The notes: generated from the letters alone by a model not told the origin. A stretch of DNA of 64,000 bases from Rhodobacterales bacterium (GCA_008107755.1 VIRH01000106.1:1-64000); one strand, 5' to 3'; counted from the first letter of the stretch, positions 17,227 to 27,091 are shown. A program made the numbers and translations.

Positions 17227-19260
17227 TCAACTGGCCGCGCTCTCTGCCTGTGCTTTCAGCAATGAGACGAAGTTCTCTTCCGGCATTGCCCTGGCGTAGA
17301 GAAATCCCTGGAAAAGGTTGCAGCCGTTGTCCGAGAGCCAGCGCCGCTGCTCGTCCGTTTCCACTCCCTCCGCCACGATGCCCGCTCCCAGCGCCGACGC
17401 AAGCGACAGGATCAGTTTGACGATGGCACCGCCGGACGCGATGTCTTCCATGAAGGACCTGTCTATCTTGATGCCATCGATCGGATAATTGCGCAGGTAG
17501 GCAAGGTTTGAATAGCCGGTTCCGAAATCGTCGATCACGATCCGGTAGCCTGCCTCCTTGAGGAGGCTCAGGGTTTTGTGGGCGTCTGGGATATCTCCGA
17601 GCAGAACGTTTTCGGTAATCTCCAGAGAGATCATGGCAGGATCGCAGCCGGTCTCGCGTGGAAGCGCTTTCATGCGGCTGACGAAGAGGGGATCCGAAAG
17701 CTGCATGGGGGACACGTTCATGGAAATCGAGACGGCGAAGGACTGCCGTTTCAGGCGCGCTTGCATGGCTGCGACCTCATGGCCGATCCATATGCCGATC
17801 TTGTTGATCAGGCCCGTTTCTTCGGCCACCGGAATGAACTCGTCCGGATGCACCAGCCCGCGTTCGGGATGCTGCCAGCGGATCAGTGCTTCCGCCGCCA
17901 CCGCCCGGTCGGCCCGAACGTAGGAAATCGGCTGGAAATGCAGAACGAATTCCTTTTCCCGGATGGCCCGTTCCAGATCCTTTTTCAGGGCTATGTGCTG
18001 GTCTCGAACCCGGCGCATGCTTTCGCGAAAGCGAATGCATTTGGTCTGAGGAACTGATTTCGCCCGGTAAAGGGCAAGGTCGGCATGCCGCATGAGTTCA
18101 TCGATCGAGTTTCCGTCTTCGGGATAATGGGCATAGCCGATGCTGAGACCGACCGTGCGCGGCTTGCCTTCCACCATCTGCGGGGTCGAGAAGGCCGCAA
18201 GCAGCGACTGGCCGAACCAGTCCGGTTTCGGCAGCCCGGGCTTTTCCAGATGACAGATCAGGAATTCGTCGCCGCCAAGACGCGCAACGATATCGTCGGG
18301 GCCGGCGAGCTGCAGAAGCCTGTTGGCCACCAGTTGCAGCAGTGCGTCCCCGGCCGTGTGCCCCATGGAATCGTTGACCATCTTGAAGTCGTCGAGATCT
18401 GCCAGATAGAAGGTCGCGGTCTGGCCCCGTTCGGAAGCTGATTGCAAAACCGCGGTCAGGCGCTCCTTGAGATACGTCCGGTTGGAAAGCCCTGTCAGCG
18501 TGTCGTGGCTTGCCAGATATTGCGCCCGTTCCTTGGTTTCATGCAGCTCGGTCACGTCGATCTCGCTGACGAGATAGGCGGGCTGGCCCGAAACAGGGTC
18601 ATGGCAGGCGGATATCGTCAATTCATGCCAGCGTGGACCATCGCTTGTCCTGACATTGGCCACCTGCCGCGCCTTGCGGTCCGTTTCCACTGTTCGCAGA
18701 AGCTGCCGGGCATCGTCGGGGTTGGCGAAATGGTCGTGGAACACCGTATCGAGCGACGGGCTGACTGCGCGCGCCGTAGTGTTCCTGTAAAGCGGGCTAC
18801 CGTCGGTCGCAAAGAGCGAGATCATCACGGTGGTGTGCAGCAAGGCCTCGGCGCTGCGGATTGTCTCCGGTCGTTGCTCCTCGTGCTGCTTGCCCTCGCA
18901 CAGCATCGCGATTCGACCGTCCAGCAGACGAATGCCTTTCATCTTGACCAGCAGCACCTGCGCCTTGCCTTGCGGATACAGCGTCCAGACTTCCTGGAAC
19001 CTTGCATCGGAGGTGCTGAAATCGTGACGATACTGCTCCAGCCGCTTCGCCACGGAGTGGGACATGTCGGCACTCAGGTCCCGGGCTTGCAGGTCCTCAA
19101 GCGTATCGGCATCCATCAATTCGAGGACCGTGCGATTTCCCCAAATGATGCGCTTCATGTCGAAATCGTAGATCCACACACCCGTCTCAATGTGATCGTA
19201 AATGGAGGCGATCAGGTCAACGTCGATGGTATCGGCAATATTCACAAGCTCTGACATCAT
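17227..19260 (-). CDS. PAS-GGDEF-EAL cyclic-di-GMP signalling protein
   Basis: This protein of 677 aa (start at 19260) has two PAS-like sensor regions at about residues 10-130 and 135-245, then a diguanylate cyclase domain with an intact GGDEF motif (329-333), then an EAL phosphodiesterase domain with EALIRW at 457-462 and DDFGTGYSNL. Both catalytic motifs look intact, so it could make and degrade c-di-GMP. There are no membrane segments, so it senses in the cytoplasm. The start is uncertain: a longer reading to 19359 is possible, but there is no good ribosome site for either. Confidence 0.92.
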   Translation of the reverse strand: MMSELVNIADTIDVDLIASIYDHIETGVWIYDFDMKRIIWGNRTVLELMDADTLEDLQARDLSADMSHSVAKRLEQYRHDFSTSDARFQEVWTLYPQGKAQVLLVKMKGIRLLDGRIAMLCEGKQHEEQRPETIRSAEALLHTTVMISLFATDGSPLYRNTTARAVSPSLDTVFHDHFANPDDARQLLRTVETDRKARQVANVRTSDGPRWHELTISACHDPVSGQPAYLVSEIDVTELHETKERAQYLASHDTLTGLSNRTYLKERLTAVLQSASERGQTATFYLADLDDFKMVNDSMGHTAGDALLQLVANRLLQLAGPDDIVARLGGDEFLICHLEKPGLPKPDWFGQSLLAAFSTPQMVEGKPRTVGLSIGYAHYPEDGNSIDELMRHADLALYRAKSVPQTKCIRFRESMRRVRDQHIALKKDLERAIREKEFVLHFQPISYVRADRAVAAEALIRWQHPERGLVHPDEFIPVAEETGLINKIGIWIGHEVAAMQARLKRQSFAVSISMNVSPMQLSDPLFVSRMKALPRETGCDPAMISLEITENVLLGDIPDAHKTLSLLKEAGYRIVIDDFGTGYSNLAYLRNYPIDGIKIDRSFMEDIASGGAIVKLILSLASALGAGIVAEGVETDEQRRWLSDNGCNLFQGFLYARAMPEENFVSLLKAQAESAAS

Positions 19261-19628
19261 TTGAATATCCGGAATTTCGGATTTATTCGCGCTAGCACCT
19301 AGTTTAAATCTTCGAAATCCGTTCGAATCATTCGAATTCGGGTTTAAGTAGAAGTACAAGTATCAGTCTGCTTCGTCATCACGCAAAGTTGCGTAATTCT
19401 GAACGCAAAAACGACTTTGTGCAATCGTGGGCGCAGACAGATTTCGATCTGGAGTGAGGGGATGGTGTATTTCCGGTTGTAATTTTTACTGAGGCGAAAG
19501 CGCGCGGTCGCTTCGCGCTCCGGCGCCTGAGGTCATGGCACTGCGCGCCGATTGCGGTGTAAGCCCGGCCCGTCGATCCGGAAAGCGCGGCGGACTTTCC
19601 GGCGCAGCTAATTGACAGATCGCGCGAC
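19261..19628. other. Intergenic stretch, AT-richer than neighbours
   Basis: This holds the upstream region of the GGDEF-EAL gene and of the transporter operon. A short palindrome CGCAA-AG-TTGCG lies near 19382. No gene is supported before the possible small frame at 19629. Confidence 0.35.
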
Positions 19629-19754
19629 ATGAGAATTCCGGAAAATCTCGACCTTTCCGTAGTGGAGCCAAGCGATTATGAGTTGATTGCTCTGTCAATA
19701 AAGTTAGAAGGGCTGGATGCCGCGCCGGTGCGGGCCGTTCTGTGCCAGCAGTGA
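19629..19754 (+). CDS. Possible 41-aa leader ORF before the liv-type operon
   Basis: An ATG at 19629 opens 41 codons ending in LCQQ and a TGA, 63 bp before the first transporter gene. The translation (MRIPENLDLSVVEPSDYELI and so on) looks protein-like, with balanced acidic and hydrophobic residues. There is no good ribosome site and I know no homologue. It could be an upstream peptide, the tail of a lost gene, or chance. Confidence 0.25.
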   Translation: MRIPENLDLSVVEPSDYELIALSIKLEGLDAAPVRAVLCQQ

Positions 19755-19817
19755 CAGGACACCCGACGTCGCCGCGATCGAGAAAAAGAAAAATGCCGTG
19801 GGCGGCGAGGAGACCAT

Positions 19818-20588
19818 ATGCTTGAGCTTGATGGGCTCGTGATGGATTTTGGCGGATTTCGGGCAGTCGACGGCTGCTCTTTCCGCGTCGATAAAGGCAG
19901 TATCACCGGGTTGATCGGCCCCAACGGCGCCGGCAAGACAACCCTCTTCAACCTGATCGCCGGCGCGCTGCCGCCGACGGACGGAACCATCCGTTTTCTC
20001 GGCGAGGATGTCACCGGCCTTGCGAGTCATCAGCTGTTCCACAAGGGGCTGGTGCGAACCTTTCAGATACCGCACGAGTTTCACAAGCTCACGGCTCTCG
20101 AAAACCTGATGATGGTTCCCCCGGCGCAGCCCGGCGAAAGCCTGTTCTCCAACTGGTTTGCCTGGGGGCGGGTGCATGCCACCGAGCAGGACGTGACGGA
20201 AAAGGCCTATGAAACGCTGGAGTTTCTGGAGCTGAGCCATGTCGCCCACGAAATGGCCGGAAATCTGTCAGGCGGGCAGAAGAAGCTTCTCGAACTTGGC
20301 CGCACGATGATGACCGACGCCAAGCTGGTTCTGCTCGACGAGCCGGCAGCCGGCGTCAATCGCACACTCCTGCGCAAACTGGAAACCAAGATCGAGATCC
20401 TGAACCGGGAGAGGGGCTACACCTTCATCCTGATCGAACATGACATGGAAATGATCGAGAAACTGTGCGATCCGGTCGTCTGCATGGCCGAGGGCAAGGT
20501 GCTTGTCCAGGGCGATTTCCAGACGGTGCGATCCAACCCTCAGGTGCTCGAAGCCTATCTGGGCGAGACCACGGGAGATGCCGCATGA
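19818..20588 (+). CDS. Branched-chain amino acid-type ABC transporter ATP-binding protein (LivG-like)
   Basis: This is one of two ATPases of a Liv-type importer, 256 aa. Walker A GPNGAGKTT is near residues 34-42, the signature LSGGQKKLLELGR near 151-163, and the Walker B LVLLDEPAAGVN follows. The extended region after Walker A and the NxTL-type sequence AAGVNRTLLRKL are typical of LivG. GAGGAG precedes the ATG at 19818. The stop overlaps the next gene by 4 bp. The substrate of Liv-type importers may be leucine-type amino acids, urea, amides or other compounds. Confidence 0.92.
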   Translation: MLELDGLVMDFGGFRAVDGCSFRVDKGSITGLIGPNGAGKTTLFNLIAGALPPTDGTIRFLGEDVTGLASHQLFHKGLVRTFQIPHEFHKLTALENLMMVPPAQPGESLFSNWFAWGRVHATEQDVTEKAYETLEFLELSHVAHEMAGNLSGGQKKLLELGRTMMTDAKLVLLDEPAAGVNRTLLRKLETKIEILNRERGYTFILIEHDMEMIEKLCDPVVCMAEGKVLVQGDFQTVRSNPQVLEAYLGETTGDAA

Positions 20589-21292
20589 GTGCACTCCTCA
20601 GCATGGAAAACCTGACCGGCGGCTATGGCGACGCCGACGTTCTGGAAGACGTGTCGCTTCATGTCGATCCGGACGAGATCGTCGTCATCGTCGGACCGAA
20701 CGGAGCCGGCAAGTCCACGGCCATGAAGTCGGTATTCGGTCTCTTGACCATTCGCGGCGGACGGATGCTGTTCGACGGCGAGGACATCACCACATGGGCG
20801 CCGAACCGGATCGTCCAGCGCGGCATCTGCTACGTGCCGCAGGTCGACAACATCTTCCGGGAGATGTCGATCCACGAAAATCTGGAAATGGGGGGCTTCC
20901 TGAAGAAAGGCGATCTTTCGGCCGCCTATGACCGGGTCTACACCCTGTTCCCCGACCTGAAGGAACGGCGCAAGACGCCCGCCGGTCGTCTTTCGGGCGG
21001 GCAGCGCCAGATGGTCGCGATGGGCCGGGCCCTGATGCTTGATCCCAAGCTTCTGCTTCTGGACGAGCCGACGGCGGGCCTGTCGCCGAAATACATGGAG
21101 CAGATCTTCGAGATCTGCCGCGACGTTCGCGACACCGGCGTCGCCATCCTGCTGGTCGAGCAGCACGCCAAGCAGGCGCTGGCCTTTGCCGACCGGGGCT
21201 ACGTGCTGGCCGCCGGAAGAAACCGTCACGAAGGAAGCGGCGCCGATCTGCTTGCCGACCGTGAAGTCGCCGAAATGTTCCTTGGGGGCTGA
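20585..21292 (+). CDS. Branched-chain amino acid-type ABC transporter ATP-binding protein (LivF-like)
   Basis: This is the second ATPase, 235 aa. Walker A GPNGAGKST is near residues 38-46, the signature LSGGQRQMVAMGRALM near 138-153, and the Walker B LLLLDEPTAGLSP follows. The start at 20585 is the ATG overlapping the LivG stop (ATGA); an upstream start would run through the previous gene in another frame. It is followed after 5 bp by the LivH-like permease. Confidence 0.92.
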   Translation: MSALLSMENLTGGYGDADVLEDVSLHVDPDEIVVIVGPNGAGKSTAMKSVFGLLTIRGGRMLFDGEDITTWAPNRIVQRGICYVPQVDNIFREMSIHENLEMGGFLKKGDLSAAYDRVYTLFPDLKERRKTPAGRLSGGQRQMVAMGRALMLDPKLLLLDEPTAGLSPKYMEQIFEICRDVRDTGVAILLVEQHAKQALAFADRGYVLAAGRNRHEGSGADLLADREVAEMFLGG

Positions 21293-21297
21293 GCGGA

Positions 21298-22170
21298 ATG
21301 GATATCCTCGAACTCGTCAACTTCTACATCATCCCCGGCATCGTGCTCGGGTCGATCTATGCGCTGGGCGCAGTCGGCATCACGCTGGTTTTCGCGATCC
21401 TGCGGTATGCACATCTGGCCCACGGCGATCTGGCGACGCTTGGCGCCTTCGTCGCGCTCGCCTGTGTCACCGCGCTCGGCATATCACCGCTGCTCGCCCT
21501 GCCGATGGCGATCGTGGCGACAGCCGCAGTCGCGGTGGGCATCGACAAGGTGTTCTACGAGCATTTGCGCAACCGGCCGAAGATCGTCACGGTCATGGCG
21601 TCCCTCGGCGTCGCGCTCATGATCCGGTCCGTCATTCAGGTCGTTTGGGGCGTCGATACACAGACCTATTCGCGCGGGATCGTGCGACCGGAGGACTACT
21701 TCGGCCTGCGCATCCGCGATCGCGAGTTCTATACGGTTTTTGCCATGCTGCTTCTGGTCGGTGGTCTGCAGCTGTTCCTGACGCGAACCAAGTGGGGCAA
21801 GGCCATGCGCGCCATGTCCGACAACCCGAACCTCGCGCTCCTGTCTGGCATCGACAACAAGAAGGTCGTGATGCTGACCTGGCTGGTCGCCGGCGGCCTG
21901 TGTGCGGCGGCCGGGTACTTCCTGGGGCTCAACACGGAACTGAAATCCCTGATGGGCTGGAGCATGCTTCTGCCCATGTTCGCGGCCGCCATCCTCGGCG
22001 GCGTCGGACGGGTAGAAGGCGCCGTGCTGGGCGGACTTGTCGTGGGGATCGCCGAGGAATTGTCGGTCCTGTGGATCCCGAGCGAATACAAGGCCGCGAT
22101 GGCCTTCGTGATCCTGCTGTTCATGCTGCTTGTGCGCCCGACGGGGCTGCTCAAGGGCAAGGTGTTGTAA
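21298..22170 (+). CDS. Branched-chain amino acid-type ABC transporter permease (LivH-like)
   Basis: This is an inner-membrane permease of 290 aa with about eight hydrophobic segments. GSIYALGAVGITLVFAILRYAHLAHGD near the N-terminus and AAILGGVGRVEGAVLGGLVVGIAEEL near the C-terminus are LivH hallmarks. It ends RPTGLLKGKVL. The next gene follows after 13 bp with a strong GGAGGG ribosome site. Confidence 0.92.
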   Translation: MDILELVNFYIIPGIVLGSIYALGAVGITLVFAILRYAHLAHGDLATLGAFVALACVTALGISPLLALPMAIVATAAVAVGIDKVFYEHLRNRPKIVTVMASLGVALMIRSVIQVVWGVDTQTYSRGIVRPEDYFGLRIRDREFYTVFAMLLLVGGLQLFLTRTKWGKAMRAMSDNPNLALLSGIDNKKVVMLTWLVAGGLCAAAGYFLGLNTELKSLMGWSMLLPMFAAAILGGVGRVEGAVLGGLVVGIAEELSVLWIPSEYKAAMAFVILLFMLLVRPTGLLKGKVL

Positions 22171-22183
22171 GGAGGGTCAGGAC

Positions 22184-23161
22184 ATGGAAATTCTCGGTCT
22201 CGTGAACTACGCCCTCTACATGGCGATCTTCATCGCCATTTACGCGCTGCTGGCGCTGGGCCTCAATATCCAGTGGGGCTTTGCCGGGCTGTTCAATGCC
22301 GGCATCGCAGGCTTCTTCGCCGTTGGCGCCTATACATCGGCGATCCTGACCAGCCCGGCTGCGGACGGGCGAATCGGCGGTTTCGACCTGCATTTCACCA
22401 TAGGCTGGATCGGGGCGATGGTTGCCGCCGCACTGGTGGCCTGGCCCATCGGCAAGATCTGTCTGCGCTTTCGCTCCGACTATCTTGCGATCGCTTCCAT
22501 CGGCGTTGCGGAAATCATCCGCCTCGTCATCAAGTCCGAGGCGGAACTGACCAACGGCGCACGGGGCATCTCCAACATTCCGCGCCCGGCGGGCGACTTC
22601 GGCTACATGGAATCCCAGATCGCCTATCTCGCACTGGTGCTTGGCGTCCTGATCGTCGTCTATCTTCTCGTGGAGCGTCAGTTCAACGCGCCCTGGGGGC
22701 GCATGATGCGCGCTATACGAGACAATGAGGATGCCGCCAGGGCCATGGGCAAGAACGTCGAGTTCCGTCGTCTCGAAGCCTTCATCTTCGGCTCTGCCCT
22801 GATGGGTCTCGGCGGCGCGCTGTTTGCCCATTTCAACCGCTCGATCACGCCGGAGGCGATCGACCCGATGGTCGCGACCTTCCTAGTCTGGATCATGCTG
22901 ATCCTGGGTGGCTCGGGCAACAACCGCGGGGCGATCCTGGGGGCTGCGGTCGTGTGGATCATCTGGTCCGTTTCAGAGATTGCAACCGACCAGCTTCCAC
23001 ACGAATATGCCGTCCAGGCAAAATACATCAGGCTGTTCCTGATCGGCCTCATGCTGCAACTCGTTCTGCGGTTCCGGCCCGAAGGGCTGCTGCCCGAACC
23101 TTTGAGAGGCGACCTGAATGGGCGGGGGCGGAACACGAAATCGGGGCCGGCAAACCAATAA
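22184..23161 (+). CDS. Branched-chain amino acid-type ABC transporter permease (LivM-like)
   Basis: This is the second permease, 325 aa from the ATG at 22184, which has the GGAGGG site 8 bp upstream. Typical LivM sequences are ALGLNIQWGFAGLFNAGIAGFFAVGAY, the loop RAIRDNEDAARAMGKNVEFRRLEAFIFGSALMGLGGALFAH, and a C-terminal RFRPEGLLPEP. It lies in the same operon as its neighbours. Confidence 0.92.
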   Translation: MEILGLVNYALYMAIFIAIYALLALGLNIQWGFAGLFNAGIAGFFAVGAYTSAILTSPAADGRIGGFDLHFTIGWIGAMVAAALVAWPIGKICLRFRSDYLAIASIGVAEIIRLVIKSEAELTNGARGISNIPRPAGDFGYMESQIAYLALVLGVLIVVYLLVERQFNAPWGRMMRAIRDNEDAARAMGKNVEFRRLEAFIFGSALMGLGGALFAHFNRSITPEAIDPMVATFLVWIMLILGGSGNNRGAILGAAVVWIIWSVSEIATDQLPHEYAVQAKYIRLFLIGLMLQLVLRFRPEGLLPEPLRGDLNGRGRNTKSGPANQ

Positions 23162-23243
23162 CCGGCTCCCGGGACCGCGCCGTAAGGAGCTGCCCCGAAC
23201 ACCAAAGACCCGGCGAAGACCGGATAACCGAGGAGGTATTTTT

Positions 23244-24449
23244 ATGAAAACCAAGGTTCTTGCGCTCGCGGCCTCTCTGATGGCCGCAACGGCTCTGGCA
23301 GGTGCTCCGGCGCATGCCGACGTGAAGATCGGTCTGCTCGGCGGCATTTCCGGCCCGATCGCAGCAATGGCCCCGGCCATGATCGATTCCGCGCAGCTCG
23401 CCATCACCCAGGTCAACGAGCAGGGCGGCATCGGCGATGGCGAGAAGCTTGTCGGCGTCGTTGGCGACAGCGCCTGCAACCCGCAAAACGGTACCGACGC
23501 AGCCACCAAGGCCGTCAATATCGAAGGCGTTGCAGGGATCGTCGGACCGCATTGCTCCGGTGCTGTTCTGGCCGCTGCCGGTTCTGTCAGCATCCCGGCC
23601 GGCATTGCCATGATCACACCGTCGGGCACGTCCCCGGAAATCACCACCCTTGACGACAAGGGCATCGTCTTCCGTACCGTTCCCTCCGACGACTACCAGG
23701 GCCGTGCGCTCGCCCGCACCATGAAGGAGCAGGACTACGGCAAGGTGGCTGTCGCCTATCTCAACAATGACTACGGCACCGGCCTCGCCAATGCCTTCAA
23801 GGCGGAATACGCCGATGAACTCGGCGGCGAGATTACCCAGTTCGCAGCCCACGAGGAAGGCAAGGCCTCCTACCGCTCCAACCTTGCCGAACTGGCAAAG
23901 GGAGACGCGGATACGCTGGTCATCTTCGATTATGGCGACGGCACCGGCCTCACAATCCTGCGCCAGGCTCTGGAAAACGGCTTCTTCGAGAAGTTTGTCG
24001 GCGGCGACGGCATGAAATCCGAAGCGGTGATCGATGCGCTCGGCGCGGAGAATCTTGTGTCCTTCGTGGCGTCCTCGCCGGTCGGCGAACAGTCTAAGTC
24101 TCTCGACATGTTCAACGAAGCCTTCAAGGGTGCCGGCGGTGACCCGGACGCGATCTTCGCAACCACGTCCTATGACGCGGCCTTCCTGATGGCGCTGGCG
24201 CTCGAAAAGGCCGGCGGTAACAAGGACGAAGTTGCGGCTGCCATGATGGAAGTTTCCAACGGCGAAGGCGAACCGATCCTGCCGGGCGAATGGAAGAAGG
24301 CCAAGGAACTGATCGCAGCCGGCACGGCCATCGACTACAAGGGCGCTGCAGGCGACCAGAACTTCGACGAAAACGGCGATGTTCCGGGCACCTACGCTCT
24401 CTGGGAAGTCGGTTCGGACGGCTTCGAGGTTCTTTCCGAAATGAAGTGA
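23244..24449 (+). CDS. Branched-chain amino acid-type ABC transporter substrate-binding protein (LivK-like)
   Basis: This is a periplasmic binding protein of the Leu/Ile/Val family, 401 aa. The signal peptide covers about residues 1-24 (MKTKVLALAASLMAATALAG, ending APAHA). The mature start DVKIGLLGGISGPIA and the later GDSACNPQNGTDAA and GIVGPHCSGAVLAAAG are typical of LivJ/LivK. The strong AGGAGG site sits 7 bp before the ATG. It is last in the operon and is followed by a good terminator, an arrangement that allows separate high expression. Confidence 0.93.
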   Translation: MKTKVLALAASLMAATALAGAPAHADVKIGLLGGISGPIAAMAPAMIDSAQLAITQVNEQGGIGDGEKLVGVVGDSACNPQNGTDAATKAVNIEGVAGIVGPHCSGAVLAAAGSVSIPAGIAMITPSGTSPEITTLDDKGIVFRTVPSDDYQGRALARTMKEQDYGKVAVAYLNNDYGTGLANAFKAEYADELGGEITQFAAHEEGKASYRSNLAELAKGDADTLVIFDYGDGTGLTILRQALENGFFEKFVGGDGMKSEAVIDALGAENLVSFVASSPVGEQSKSLDMFNEAFKGAGGDPDAIFATTSYDAAFLMALALEKAGGNKDEVAAAMMEVSNGEGEPILPGEWKKAKELIAAGTAIDYKGAAGDQNFDENGDVPGTYALWEVGSDGFEVLSEMK

Positions 24450-24478
24450 GGTCGTCTTCTTCGGAAGAGATTTCAGGC

Positions 24479-24511
24479 AACCGGCGGCTCGCAAGGGTCG
24501 CCGGTTTTCTT
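24479..24511 (+). terminator. Rho-independent terminator of the liv-type operon
   Basis: AACCGGCG at 24479-24486 pairs perfectly with CGCCGGTT at 24499-24506, followed by a short T-rich tail (TTTTCTT). It lies 30 bp after the binding-protein stop. Confidence 0.85.
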
Positions 24512-24630
24512 ATGACACGCAGTCTTCCGTCGTCATGGCTGAGATCTCTGGCTCTCCGTCCTCGGGACGACGAGAGGCGGATAAACTTCCTCTCTTACTC
24601 CTGTCCGTGAAACCCGCTATACACCGCGCC

Positions 24631-25809
24631 ATGCGTGATCTGGATGTTCTTGTGCTTGGCGGCGGCGCTGCCGGTTTGATGTGTGCGATCGAGGCGGCGA
24701 AACGCGGGCGCAAGGTGCTCGTGATCGACCATGCCCGGAGACCTGCGGAGAAGATCCGGATTTCCGGGGGCGGGCGCTGCAATTTCACCAACCTGCATTC
24801 TTCGCCGGCCAACTTCCTGTCCCGAAACCCGAGGTTCTGCGTGTCGGCGCTGAAGCGCTATACGCAGAACGATTTTCTGCAGCTCGTCGAAAAGCATCGC
24901 ATCCCCTGGCATGAGAAAACCCTCGGGCAGCTCTTTTGCGACGACAGCGCGAAGGACATCATCCGGATGCTGCTGGACGAGCTGGAAGCCGCCGGCGGGA
25001 CGCTGCAGCTCGAAACCGAGATCAAGGCCGTCAGCAAGCCCGATGACCGGTTTTCCGTCGCAACGTCGAAAGGGCCGCTGAGGGCGGAGGCACTTGTCGT
25101 GGCGACCGGCGGTCCATCGATCCCGAAGATGGGCGCCACCGGCTTCGGCTACGAGCTGGCGAAGCAGTTCGGGCATGAGGTGATCGCGCCGCGCGCAGCC
25201 CTCGTGCCGCTGACCTTCACCGATACCAACAAGGACCTGTGCGGCCGTCTGTCCGGCGTCTCCGTCGATGCGGAAGTGTCGTTCCGCAAGACCACCTTTC
25301 GCGAGGGACTGCTCTTCACCCACCGCGGTCTTTCCGGCCCTTCGATCCTGCAGATTTCCTCCTACTGGGAGGAGGGCAATCCGATCTCGGTCAATCTCGC
25401 TCCGCAAGAGGACGTCTTCGAGGTCCTGCGCGCCGCCAGGCAGCAGAGCTCGAAACAGGACCTGAAAACTGCCATCGGCCAGCTGCTGCCCAACCGCCTC
25501 GCAGAGGAACTCGCCAACGCCTTCCAGCTGAAGGGTCGGCTGGCGGATCAGTCGGACAAGGTGCTGCGCAAAACGGCCGAGCAGATCAATCGCTGGCAAC
25601 TGACGCCGGTCGGCACCGAAGGCTACCGCACGGCGGAAGTGACGCTGGGCGGTGTCGATACCAGGGAGCTGTCCTCACGGACAATGGAGAGCAGCAAGGT
25701 TCCGGGGCTTTACTTCATTGGTGAGGTCGTTGATGTCACCGGCCACCTCGGCGGTTTCAATTTCCAGTGGGCCTGGTCATCCGGCCACGCGGCGGGGCAG
25801 TTTGCCTGA
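24631..25809 (+). CDS. HI0933/BaiN-family NAD(P)/FAD-dependent flavoprotein
   Basis: This flavoprotein of 392 aa has an N-terminal FAD-binding site GGGAAGLMCAIEAAKRG, then the family signature KIRISGGGRCNFTN near residues 42-55. A second FAD contact is LVVATGGPSIPKMGATGFGYELAKQFGH, and the C-terminal sequence is GLYFIGEVVDVTGHLGGFNFQWAWSSGHAAG. The family is often called aminoacetone oxidase-like, but its reaction is not established. The ATG at 24631 is chosen because the FAD motif starts right after it. It stands alone. A second, different member lies at 41640-42863. Confidence 0.9.
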   Translation: MRDLDVLVLGGGAAGLMCAIEAAKRGRKVLVIDHARRPAEKIRISGGGRCNFTNLHSSPANFLSRNPRFCVSALKRYTQNDFLQLVEKHRIPWHEKTLGQLFCDDSAKDIIRMLLDELEAAGGTLQLETEIKAVSKPDDRFSVATSKGPLRAEALVVATGGPSIPKMGATGFGYELAKQFGHEVIAPRAALVPLTFTDTNKDLCGRLSGVSVDAEVSFRKTTFREGLLFTHRGLSGPSILQISSYWEEGNPISVNLAPQEDVFEVLRAARQQSSKQDLKTAIGQLLPNRLAEELANAFQLKGRLADQSDKVLRKTAEQINRWQLTPVGTEGYRTAEVTLGGVDTRELSSRTMESSKVPGLYFIGEVVDVTGHLGGFNFQWAWSSGHAAGQFA

Positions 25810-26012
25810 AGGGGATAGTCAATTCGCACCAATGGCTTGAAAGTATCGCCATTTCCTGATGACCGTACCTCAATTGGCGCTATACTGACGTGAAACGGGG
25901 CTCAATCGAGGCGGAGCCTTCTCTGGATACTGCTCCCTCCCATGGCGAGGAAGCTGACGGGGAAAGGTTCTGACCGGCCGGATGAGATCCCGACATTGAA
26001 TTTGGGGGCTTG

Positions 26013-27071
26013 ATGCGGCGTGTGACGATCCATGACGTGGCCGAAGCGGCCGGCGTCAGTCTGGCGACGGTCGACAGGGTGATGAACGGTCGTCCGGGTG
26101 TCCGCAAGACCACGATCGAGAAGGTCCGGCAGGCCGCCGAAACGCTCAATTACACGCCGGACGTCTTTGCCGCCGGTCTTGCGAAGAAGCGGCTGTACCG
26201 TTTTCATTTCCTCATTCCCGACGGCCCCAACGCCTTCATGGAGGACCTCTCCCGCGAGGCGCGGTCTCATGCCGTCACCATGAGCGGTGCGCGCATGCAT
26301 GTGCATGTGGAGCCGATCGATGCCTTCGACGGGCACCGTGTCGCGGGCACGCTGGCCATGCTGGACAGATCGGCCTGCGACGGTGTGGCCGTGGTCGCGC
26401 CGGCCTTTCCGGAGGTGCGGGCTGCCATTGACCGCCTGCAGGCACGCGGCGTGCCTGTGGTCACGCTGGTGTCAGATCATCCGGCCTCGACCCGCCAGCA
26501 TTTCGTCGGCATCGACAACATCGCCGCCGGGCGCACCGCCGGCCGCCTGATGGGAAGGTTCCTGCCGAAGGCGCCCGCGACGATCGGCCTGATAGCCGGC
26601 TCTCTTGGCCTGCGTGACCACTCTGATCGCTATGCTGGGTGCCGCGAGGTGGTGGAGCGTGACTTTCCGCATCTCAAGCTTCTCAAGGTCAGGGAAGGGC
26701 GCGACGACAATGCACGCAACGCCGATCTCGTGAAGAAGATGCTGGCAGAGCACCCGGACCTTGCTGGCTTCTACAATATCGGTGCCGGCAGCCGGGGTAT
26801 GATCGCGGCGCTGCAGGCGTCGGGCAGAAGCGGGGATATCGTCTGCATCGGCCATGAGCTGACGCCGCATACCCGTGAAGCGCTGATGTCGGATGTGCTT
26901 GACGCAGTCATCGCGCAGGATCCCGGCCACGAGATCCGCAGCGCCATCCGCGTCCTGAAGGCGCTCTGCGACGGGGTGCCGATCATCGAGGGGCAGGAGC
27001 GAATCCGGATCGATGTCTTTCTGAAAGACAATCTGCCTGACATTTCCGAATTGCCCGATTTGCCGGGCTGA
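26013..27071 (+). CDS. LacI-family transcriptional regulator
   Basis: This is a sugar-responsive regulator of 352 aa. The N-terminal helix-turn-helix reads TIHDVAEAAGVSLATVDRVMNG, with the hinge helix following. The rest is a periplasmic-binding-protein-like ligand domain with VGIDNIAAGRTAGRLMG and a C-terminal part like that of xylose and ribose regulators. The ATG at 26013 is used; the adjacent upstream TTG is less likely. It lies 52 bp before the GH43 beta-xylosidase on the same strand, so it probably senses a xylose-type sugar. That is inferred from context only. Confidence 0.88.
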   Translation: MRRVTIHDVAEAAGVSLATVDRVMNGRPGVRKTTIEKVRQAAETLNYTPDVFAAGLAKKRLYRFHFLIPDGPNAFMEDLSREARSHAVTMSGARMHVHVEPIDAFDGHRVAGTLAMLDRSACDGVAVVAPAFPEVRAAIDRLQARGVPVVTLVSDHPASTRQHFVGIDNIAAGRTAGRLMGRFLPKAPATIGLIAGSLGLRDHSDRYAGCREVVERDFPHLKLLKVREGRDDNARNADLVKKMLAEHPDLAGFYNIGAGSRGMIAALQASGRSGDIVCIGHELTPHTREALMSDVLDAVIAQDPGHEIRSAIRVLKALCDGVPIIEGQERIRIDVFLKDNLPDISELPDLPG

Positions 27072-27091
27072 AATCATCAACAGGACATGAA

